Source of the DNA: Prorocentrum cordatum
Lineage: Eukaryota > Sar > Dinophyceae > Prorocentrales > Prorocentraceae
Assembly (NCBI GenBank): GCA_963575745.1
Contig: CAUYUJ010014760.1
Location: 895,624-959,623 of the forward strand
Direction of reading: 5' to 3'
DNA length: 64,000 nt
This document shows, one piece after another, positions 39,896 through 48,300 of the stretch (position 1 is its first letter; the number at the start of each line of letters is the position of its first letter). Made by a program: the position numbers and the translations under genes. Below the pieces are notes generated by a model. That model did not search any database, had not been told where the DNA came from, and worked only from the letters and a program-made list of their open reading frames with translations.

Positions 39896-40261
39896 GGATC
39901 GGTCAAACATCAGGGCTACCCATTTCTGCGGGTTTCAGGCGGCGGCCGTCCTCTACGGCGCGCGCCGCCGATATTGCAATGTTCCTGTGGGCGCCTTTTT
40001 AGCTGTAGGCTTGCAGCCAGCCAGCGCGTTATTGGAACGCCGCCGGCCGCAGACTCGCACATGGCAGCGCGCGCGCACGCAGCAGCCAAGACCTGGCAAC
40101 AAAACGCCAATGCAAAGTGCGACCTCTCTCGCGGCACGCCGACGCAACGGGCGGAATTTGACCCGCGCGGCCCGAGGCAGGATGGGCGTCCACCTGCCGT
40201 GGACGTTGTGAGATTTTGCCGCGTCGCGCGCCCCCAGTGCGACGGTGGGCGAGGTGCCCAA

Positions 40262-40550
40262 AAGTGACGGGCCATGGGGCCCGAGAAATAATGGCCAAAA
40301 GGCCCAAAGTTGAGGCCCGCGGAGGCCAAAAGTTAAGGTCCCATGGGGGGCAATTCTAGAGCCCTCGGGGGTGATTTTAGGCCCCGTGGGGCTCTCTTGA
40401 AGGCCCCGCGGAGGTCGTCGTAAGGTCCCGTGGCGGTCCTGTTAAGGTCCCGTGGAGGTCGTCGTAAGGTCCCGTTGAGGTCCTCATACAGAGGTTAAGC
40501 GACCGGCAAGGATTAGGTGTTGTTGGGACCCTATAATATATATCCGTGAC
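40262..40550. repeat. degenerate tandem repeats ending in a dispersed element
   Basis: AAGGTCCCGTGGAGGTCGTC-type units (40380-40480) followed by GATTAGGTGTTGTTGGGACC and CTATAATATATATC. The latter is the reverse complement (with a few changes) of sequence at 9437-9475, so a dispersed repeat of at least 33 bases. Confidence 0.7.
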
Positions 40551-41277
40551 CGGAAGCGGTCCGCGTTCGGCACAGTGCCGCTGCATCCCGCTGAATCCCG
40601 TTTACTATTCGGCTGGATTTGGGCGAATCCGGCTTAATGAGGAGGAGGAGGAGGAGGAGGAGGAGGAGGAGGAGGAGGAGCAGGCGGAGGAGGCCTCCCC
40701 GACGCCAGAGGTGCGCAGGTAGTCGACCGCCGGGCTGAATTGCCCTTCGCCGTCTAAGGCCTCCCGGGCGTTGCCTCCTCACCTCCCCCCCTTTGGGGCA
40801 GGGAGGGGGCCGCGTGCCCCTTTCTGAGTTGCTCGCCGCTCGCGCGCCGCCCAGAGGCGAGGCCGCGGCTCTCGAGCGGCGAACGTAATTAATGAGCCGC
40901 ATCCACGCCCTCGCGGCCGGGGCTCTGGGGCGCGGGCGCGTGGACAGCGGGCTGTACATGCGAGCCCTGCCCCTGCCCCCCACGACTTCTGAGGGGGAGG
41001 GCGGGGTTCGCTTCGCTCAGAAGTCTTGGGGGGGGGTAGGGGTAGGGTTCGCATGTGGCCCCCTGGCGGATACGCGGTCGCATGGATGCGTTCCGCGCGG
41101 GTGGGGGACCAGGATCACTCGTTCCAGAGCGCCCCCGAGCGCTCCCAGATCGCTGGAGGGCGCTCCTGGAACGGCCGCGGCGCCCCTGCGCATCTGCCAG
41201 AGAACCACTGGACTGCAGAGCTTTCTGAGTTGTCCTGGTCCAGGTTTGACCCCGGTTCCGGCTTCGTCTTGCTTATC

Positions 41278-41540
41278 TCAGGAGGGAAAGAAACACACAG
41301 ACATATTGAATCGTCGACTCCCCGGGGAAACATGGGAAAATATGGGAAGTGGGGGGGGGGGAGACGAGAGACCAGAACATATAGGAAACGATGGGGAATG
41401 CTGTCACTTGTGTGTATCTATTTGTGTGTGTGTGTGTGTGTGTCCCTGGGCCCCTTCCAGATGCTCCGTGTACTCCGTAGCCACCAGGCTGAGCGGCCTC
41501 GTGGCCCGGCCCGCGAGGCCCTGGATGCGGGCAGGCGCTC
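41278..41540. repeat. first copy of a diverged 200-260-bp duplication
   Basis: CAGGAGGGAAAGAAACACAC through the GGGCCCCTTCCAGA segment resembles 42766-42960 in order and spacing. It carries a TG microsatellite (41420-41442) absent from the other copy. Confidence 0.7.
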
Positions 41541-41732
41541 TCCCCCCCCCGGGAGTGGCTCTTATTGGGGCAGGGCAAGGCTCCCTCCGTAGAGCCGGCC
41601 GCCCCTCGGGGAGTGCTCGGGGCTCTGAAGGGGGGCCGCGCGCCGCGCGCTTCCCTCGAGAGCCCCGGTGCCCGCCGCCTTTTCCGCGCGGAAGAGCGTG
41701 TGGTTTTCTCCCAGCGCGGCGGAGCCGTACGC

Positions 41733-41797
41733 CCTCCTCCTCCTCCTCCTCCTCCTCCTCCTCCTCCTCCTCCTCCTCCTCCTCCTCCTCTTCCTCC
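41733..41797. repeat. TCC microsatellite
   Basis: About 21 CTC/TCC units. Confidence 0.9.
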
Positions 41798-41973
41798 CAT
41801 GCATCAGCTTCTCGCTGCTTATCCCCCATCCTAGGGTGCTGGAACGTGGACGTGCAGAGTCCCCCGTCGGGCCGCCCAGGAGGCCTCGGGAGTGGGGGGG
41901 GGGCGATGCTGCAACTGGAGGGCGTGAAGGAGGGGGGGGATGTCTAAGAAGACATGCAGAACCCTGCCAGATA

Positions 41974-42192
41974 CTCCAAATCCCGTATCAGTCGACCCCC
42001 CCCTACAAAACTGGACCCCCCTCCAAATGCGACCTAATATTCCGGACCCTCCTCTTCCACGGGGCGCCGTAATAACCAGATCCCCTCAGCTCCAATCCAA
42101 AGAAAGCGCCCTAATAAACCAGACCCACCCAGTTACAAAAAAGGCGTCTAATAAAAATCGGACCCTGGGGACGATCAAGAAGGGATTTGGAG
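41974..42192. mobile_element. 219-bp miniature inverted-repeat element, TA-flanked
   Basis: Begins CTCCAAATCCC and ends GGGATTTGGAG, flanked on both sides by TA (41972-41973 and 42193-42194). The interior holds GGACCC/CCAGACCC-rich sequence. A second member, in opposite orientation, is at 53571-53792. TA target duplications point to a Tc1/mariner-type transposase in trans. Confidence 0.8.
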
Positions 42193-42566
42193 TACCACGC
42201 CTCAGCGTGCTATAGGGGGCCCAGTGCCGGATCGGCGTCGTGTTTGAACCTGTTTTTCGCCAGACTCAGAGGCAAGTTTACTTGCATGGCGCTCGCCCCC
42301 CCCCCCGCTCCCCCTCGCCCCCCTCCCGTCGAGCACGAGCGTGCAAGTGCCTTTCGGCTTGCATGATTTCCGCACGTCAAGTCGGCTAGCTTCCGGTTCA
42401 GGCCTCCCCCGCGCGTCCATGCAAGTAAAGTTGCGAGAATGTGGTCAAATCCGGATCTTTGTGGCTGTGAGTGTGCTCCGGGGAGGTGCGGGCAGGCCCC
42501 GGCGACCCCTGGCGCGGAGAGGTGCGACGCGTCTCGCTGGCGGCGTGCACCAGGCGTGAGCCTCAG

Positions 42567-42720
42567 GTCGGGCATGCCCCCCCCCCTCCAGGCGGATCTA
42601 GGAGGAGAAGTAAAACATAGTTTTAGAATGTTCCAGGATAGTTGAACATAGTGGAGGAATCGTGCCCAGACGATTTTGTATTATTTTGGACTTTTCCTCC
42701 TGTAGAGGGACATGCCTGAC
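42567..42720. mobile_element. 154-bp miniature inverted-repeat element (GTCGGGC family)
   Basis: Begins GGTCGGGCATG..CC and ends AGAGGGACATGCCTGAC, with AT-richer interior (AAAACATAGTTTTAGAATG). Ends match the five copies at 50.9-53.2 kb. Confidence 0.7.
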
Positions 42721-42765
42721 TCAACGTGAGCCGCTGACTCGGAGTGCCCCCTCGTGCTGCAACAT

Positions 42766-42960
42766 TCAGGAGGGAAAGAGCACACAGACACAATGAGTCG
42801 TCGATTTCCCAGGCAGACATATGAGGGAAGAGGGGGGGGGGCGGAAGACGAAAGCCCAGGACGTCTGAGAACGTGTGGGGGATCCTGGGAGTTGTGTCCA
42901 TTGGATCGTGTGTCCCCAGGCAGGGCCCCTTCAGACGTCTCCACCGCGAGCGGCAGGCCA
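42766..42960. repeat. second copy of the diverged duplication
   Basis: CAGGAGGGAAAGAGCACACA onwards parallels 41278-41540. It lies 46 bases right of the GTCGGGC element. Confidence 0.7.
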
Positions 42961-43142
42961 GCTGGCGCCACGGGAGGGAGACTCCGGCGCTCGCGCCTGC
43001 CGGGCCCGGCTAGCCATGCCAGCCGTGTGTGGGCGACGGCTTCGTGGGCGACTCCTGGGGCCCAGAGTGCCCTCGCAGTGCCGTCTTCGGCGCCGCTGAG
43101 CGTCGATCCGCGCCCTGTAGTCCATGACCTGGGGCCCCGATT

Positions 43143-43310
43143 TCAGCGTCGGTCAGCGTCGATGAGCGTCGATGTAGCCTCGAATAGTCGATGAGTGCCG
43201 ATTTAGCGTCGACTCAGCGTCGATGTAGCGTCGAATCGTCGATTTAGCGTCTTTATCGATTTCGCGTCAGTGCCGATGAGCGTCGATTTAGCGTCGAACA
43301 GTGTCGACTC
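43143..43310. repeat. GCGTCGAT-type degenerate tandem
   Basis: About twelve variants of AGCGTCGATTTAGCGTCGA, 12-15 bases apart. Confidence 0.85.
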
Positions 43311-43678
43311 GCCAGAGCGGACAGGATGGTATGGGAGGATCCCACGAGTCGCCACCGGAGACTGTGAGGGTGCTGGTGACGGTGCCGCAGGCGTCGATCG
43401 CGGGAGTTCAGGCTGTGTGCGAGTGCGGTCGAGCGAGGCGGGGTCAGCCGAGAGGGCAGGGGGGGGTGATGGCTACACATCTCCACTGGCCCCTCCCCGG
43501 GCCGACCACGTGTCTCCGGCCATGACGCCCCCCCCCTCTTGCACGCCCCCCTCCTGGACGCCCCCCGAGTATGATGATGCTTCTTGGGTTGACTGAGGTC
43601 AGTGCGACTCGGATGATGACGGTGACGACGACCACGACCCACCTGATGTTGTGCGCCGCCACCTCCCCAGACCCCCGA

Positions 43679-43855
43679 CTTCATGATTTGTTCATAACGT
43701 CGACCCCCAGAGGTCTCGACCTAGAACCCAGCACCAGTTTCTCATCCCGAGTCGTTTTTTGACGGTCCCGAGGCCCGGCGAGGGCCCCCAGGGGCCGGAA
43801 ATTGAGAAAAACCTCCCGTCGTGATGTCTGTTTCGTGACTCGAGGGGGTCTGGGT
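43679..43855 (-). repeat. 177-bp dispersed repeat, copy 1
   Basis: On the minus strand it reads ACCCCCTCGAGTCACGAAAC, ACGGGAGGTTTTTCTC, then GGGGGTCGACGTTATGAAC. A second copy on the plus strand is at 57643-57820. Confidence 0.75.
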
Positions 43856-44162
43856 CTTCCTCCTCCTCCCTCTCCTCCTCCTCCTCCTCCTCTTCCTCCT
43901 CCTCCTCCTCCTCCTCCTCCTCCTCCTCCTCCTCCTCCTCCTCCTCCTCCTCCTCCTCCTCCTCCTCCTCCTCCTCCTCCTCCTCCTCCCCCCTCCTCCC
44001 CCTCCCCCTCCTCCTCCTCCTCCCCTCCTCCTCCTCCTCCTCCCTCCTCCTCCTCCTCCTCCTCCTCCTCCTCCTCCTCCTCCCTCCCCTCCTCCTCCTC
44101 CTCCTCCTCCTCCTCCTCCTCCTCCTCCTCCTCCTCCTCCTCCTCCTCCTCCTCCTCCTCCT
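43855..44162. repeat. CCT microsatellite, left flank of the LINE
   Basis: Nearly 300 bases of CTC/TCC units, abutting the first relict leader. The same repeat in the same orientation resumes at 50718. Confidence 0.95.
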
Positions 44163-44204
44163 CGTAGCCATTTTGGCTCAAGTCCGTAGCCATTTTGGCT
44201 CAAG
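44163..44204 (+). other. two tandem relict DinoSL spliced leaders
   Basis: CGTAGCCATTTTGGCTCAAG (44163-44182, lacking the first two bases) directly followed by a perfect 22-nt DinoSL (44183-44204: TCC, then GTAGCCATTTTGGCTCAAG). A functional SL RNA gene would continue with a GT donor and Sm site; here GGTTTTGATTCC follows, so these are relicts of trans-spliced, reverse-transcribed RNA. Confidence 0.95.
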
Positions 44205-44361
44205 GTTTTGATTCCCTCGGGGTCAGGAGTGGAGACCTCTGATCCGAGGACAGCTTTCAGCAATTGCGGCCTGTTCGCCCAGGTCAGGACCGCCCGACAC
44301 CCAGGTCGGGCCGCTTGTGTGTGCTCCTGCTGGAGCCCCTCTCGAGCGAGACGGCGCCACC

Positions 44362-45363
44362 ATGCCGAGGCGCCAGACGTACACGGTCTGCAGCGGCTGC
44401 AGCAACTGGGTGTACGACTGGAAGCTGCAGCGCACGGGAGGTTGGTGCAACAAGTGCAACGACTACCTCAGCGGGTGGAGCGAGCAGCCGCCGCCAGCGG
44501 GCCGCAGCCAGCGAGGGGAAGGCAAACCCCCGTGGGCAAAGCAGCCCGCCACGTCGCCCGCGGACGAGCTGCAACTCATTATTAACAAGTTCCAGCTGGG
44601 GAAGGGCGCCTACGCCACAGCCAAGACCATGGTCGACCTTGGCCCGCTGCAGGCGCTCCAGGCTCAGCTCATTGCCAAGGCGCCGACGCCCGCGGAGATT
44701 CCGAAGGCAAAGGCGCTCAGGCAGGCGATCAGCAACTTGGACCAGAAGAAGGCGGCGCTGGCGAAGGCGACGAGCCAACTTGCGGAGGCGGAGCGCTTTC
44801 TCGGCGTCGCCACGGAGAGGCACAACAAGGCGCTGGAGGAGGCAGCGGACGCGGAGGAGGAGCACGAGGCCGTCCTACGGGCGTACTCCAGCGAGGCCAT
44901 CCCCTCGCTGGACGAGGCAACGGCTACGGAATGGAAGGCGCCCGAGGTGGACCCCACGCTCTTCGACAACTTGGACGACTACGAGCCCGAGGATAAGAAA
45001 AAGCTTCTCAAGTTCAAGTCGGATCTGTCGTCCCTCGCGAAGCTGCTGGAGAGCGCCCAGAAGCAGTACACGGAGTTCACGGAGCTCAAGAAGCAGGCGG
45101 ACGCCATCCACGCTTCCCACAAGGCGAAGAAGCGGAAGGCGAACACAGGCGAAGAGGCACCAGCAGCTGCACCTCTATCACCCGATGGCGCCGCCAGTGC
45201 AGCCGCAGGCTCAGAGGCGGACAAGCAACCGTCAGAGGAAGAGGTGCAGCAGCGCAAGGACAGACTGGAGAGGCTCAGGAACGACGCGAAGGTCAAGACG
45301 AACCCGAAGCAGGAGCCTGCTCAAGCTGAAGGCGCTGCTGCTGCTGGTGGCCATCGCCTTTAG
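44362..45363 (+). CDS. LINE ORF1: zinc-ribbon, coiled-coil protein
   Basis: 333 codons from ATG 44362 in good context (GCCACCATGC). The N-terminus MPRRQTYTVCSGCSNWVYD and WCNKCNDYLSGW forms a CxxC...CxxC zinc ribbon. Residues about 90-260 are helical and Ala/Lys/Glu-rich (AKALRQAISNLDQKKAALAK, TSQLAEAERFLGVATERHNK), a probable coiled coil, followed by an acidic and Lys-rich tail. LINE ORF1 proteins typically bind the element RNA and multimerise. The stop TAG (45361-45363) falls in CTTTAGC, with ORF2 open in the +1 frame at that point. Confidence 0.8.
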   Translation: MPRRQTYTVCSGCSNWVYDWKLQRTGGWCNKCNDYLSGWSEQPPPAGRSQRGEGKPPWAKQPATSPADELQLIINKFQLGKGAYATAKTMVDLGPLQALQAQLIAKAPTPAEIPKAKALRQAISNLDQKKAALAKATSQLAEAERFLGVATERHNKALEEAADAEEEHEAVLRAYSSEAIPSLDEATATEWKAPEVDPTLFDNLDDYEPEDKKKLLKFKSDLSSLAKLLESAQKQYTEFTELKKQADAIHASHKAKKRKANTGEEAPAAAPLSPDGAASAAAGSEADKQPSEEEVQQRKDRLERLRNDAKVKTNPKQEPAQAEGAAAAGGHRL

Positions 45364-48300
45364 CAAGGTGTTCTTCTCGAACATCACGCAATGGGGCCCC
45401 AAGGCCCACAAGTTCATCAACGATCAGGGCAATGACATGGACATCATCATGATGTGCGAGACGCATTTGGCGCAAGACCAGATGAAGCAAGTGAAGGTGG
45501 ATGTGGCGAAGGACGGCTGGAAGTTGGCGGGCACAGCGGCGGTGCCCACGAAACGCTCGGTGGACGGGACCTCGGGTGGAGAGCTCATCCTGGTCAAGTC
45601 TCACATCGCCTGCTCCACCTACGACACCATCAGAGAGAGGCTGCAGAACGACGGGAAGAAGGACCCCTTCTACGGCTTCACGGCGGTGAATCTCCACACC
45701 AAGGCGGGCAACGTGGTCTTGGTCTCAGCATACTGGCTACCAGGAGCAGGTCTTCACGGACCCAATCGAGAGAGGGTCAGAGCGCTGGCAGGATTCGTGA
45801 AGGCGCTGGCGGACCCGTGGGCGGTCTTGGCGGACTGGAACGTCACCTTCGCGGACATCGCCAAGACGGGGTACGTGCAGCAGATCGGCGGAGTACTGGT
45901 CAAGCCAGATGTGGAGGTCACCTGCGACAAGGGGAAGGGCAGCCTGATCGACTACGGCATCGCAAGGAAGGACTTCGCGCAGAAGGTCAAGCTAGAGGCA
46001 GTCCGCACGGTGCCGTGGCGAACACATTGCGGACTGACGCTTACGCTGGAAGGTTCGGCGACGGCGTGGTGGCATCGCAAGATGCAGTTACCGAAGGAGC
46101 TGGCGACACCGCCGCGACCGAAGAAGAAGGCGGATCCGCACAGCAAAAGGACCCGCAAACGACAGGAAGAACGGCAGCGAGCAGAGGAGCGACTTGAGCC
46201 ACACCTTCGGGAAGCATTTCAGGAGCAGGCCACGATCGAAGAAGCGGAGTCTGAGAAGAAGGTCAAGGACTTCTACATCACAGAGGAGACTTGGACGGAG
46301 GCGGTGGCGACGGCGAGCTTATCAGGTTCGAGCTCAACACCTTCGGCGTCCCAGATATTTCCCTTCGGGGGCAGCCAGGGCCGCACCCCACCCCCAGCCT
46401 CCAGCGCGTGGCCGCTCTTCGTGAGCGTTGAGCCGCCCGAGGTTGTCGGCCCTCCAAGCATGGAGGATAATGGGGTGCTGGCGTTCCCTGCTGCCTGGCC
46501 CGCCGCATCTCGGAGGGCCTCAAGCTGGCACTTGTCGCAGGAGCTCCAGTCTTGGGACGACAAGCTCATCATCCGAGACGCCAGGCATCGCGAGGCAGAG
46601 GCGGCAGCGACGAGGATGTACGGCGACTGGGTCACCTGTCTGGAGGAGGCGGCGATCGTGACGGATGAGATCGACGAGGAGGAGGCCGAGCACTACCGAG
46701 GGCGGGCTTCGGGCTTCGAGGTCAAGTGGGTCAAGGCGCGTTCGACACCAGGTCGCACCCACATGAAGTTCGGGCCAGCGGAGCAGTGGGGCATCCTCAA
46801 CGCCATCCTCATCAGGTACCAGGCGCTGTACACCAACGGCACTGACGGCAGGCAACAGGCAAAGTGCCTGGCGGAGGCAAAGGCGCAGGGCAGGGTCTTG
46901 CAGCAGATGGATCAGAGCCAGGTCTTCGGCAGGAAGATCGGCGCAGCACAGCAGCGGATGTTCTACGAGATGCTGGGCGACTTGGCGGACTTGGAAGAGG
47001 GGCAGCTCGGCAACTTAGTCATGCACGCAGAGGGCCACCTCGCCACCGCGCAGTCGCGTGGCTTTACGGCGCAGCAGAAGAACTTCACGGCGTGGGCCAA
47101 GAAGGCATGGGCGGGCAAAGTTGGCCTCCTCCATCGGCAGGTGAAGGAGCAGCAGGTGCCGAGGTTCGAGCTGTGCACGGAGGAGATGGAGGGCATCGCG
47201 GACCCAGACGCCCTCATTGGCATCAGGAAGCACGAGTGGGAGCGCATATGGACGGACCCAGTCGATACGAAGGAGGACATCGCGTACCAGCTGGGCAGGC
47301 TCCGCGATCAGTCCTGGGAGCACGTGCTGGAGCCCCTCACGCTGGAGCAGCTCGACGGGGCCATCGCCGCGTCGTCGTCGGCCAAAGCAAAAGGAGTTGA
47401 TCACCTTGGTCCGCGCGATCTGGCTCGGGCCCCCAGACATGCAAGAATATGGTTACTTCACATCTTACAGTATTGCGAGCAGGAGGTCACATGGCCGAGG
47501 CAATGGGCAGCCACCAAGTGCGCGCTGGCGGCCAAGCCCAAAGGAGGAGATCGAGTACTCGGAATGCTGGCCCTTCCCATCAAGCTCTGGTCAAGGGCTC
47601 GGGGAGGTTGCTGCTCAGAATGGAATGATTCGGTATCGGCCCATTGGGACACAGCCCTCAAAGGCAGCTCAGCCCTCCGTGCGGGGCTCCTCAGGGCGTG
47701 CCTGGACGAAGTGGGGGCAGAGCTCGGGGCATCGGCGATGACGCTACTGTTGGACATCGAGAAGTTCTACGACACGGTCTCGCTCGTCATCCTGTCCCAG
47801 ATCGCCCTCAGAGTGGACTTTCCCGCAGTGGTGGTGGCGTTAGAGATCACCGCTTTCGTGGGGCCGAGGTACCTGCAGGAGCGTAACATCCTCAGCGAGG
47901 CGATCTGGTCCACGAGGTCTTTGGTAGCAGGCTCTGCCAGAGGCGTGGGGTTGGCGAAGCTGTTCTTGCACCCGATATTAGAGAGGGCGCATCGGAGGGC
48001 GCCACAAGCTGCGCTGTGGACATTCGTGGATGACACGGTTGCGAGGCAAGAAGGTAGCAGGCAAACAGTCGGCGATGGCATCATCCAGGTCACGGAGATC
48101 ATCACGGACGGCCTCAAGGATCAGAGGATGAAGATCTCCAGCAAGTCTGTCCTGATAGGCACCCACCCGAAGGACGTGAAGCGGACGGCCAAGTCCATGA
48201 GGAAGAGGCAGATCCCCGTCTACGCAGTCACGGAGGCAGTGGACCTAGGCCTGGACACGTCGGCTGGGAGGAAAAGGGTTACGACGAAAGCGAAGCAGCG

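Noticed and set aside
41469-41490. Possible further spliced-leader relict (TCCGTAGCCACCAGGCTGAG)
   Set aside because: Only the first ten bases match well; the sequence is part of a duplicated segment and no ORF follows.
44183-44225. Functional SL RNA gene
   Set aside because: The sequence after the leader lacks a GT donor context of SL RNA and an Sm-like site, and a LINE ORF follows.
44264-45300. Upstream extension of the LINE ORF2 frame
   Set aside because: Arg/Ser/Pro-rich sequence overlapping the clearly coding ORF1 in another frame; it is open only because of high GC content.
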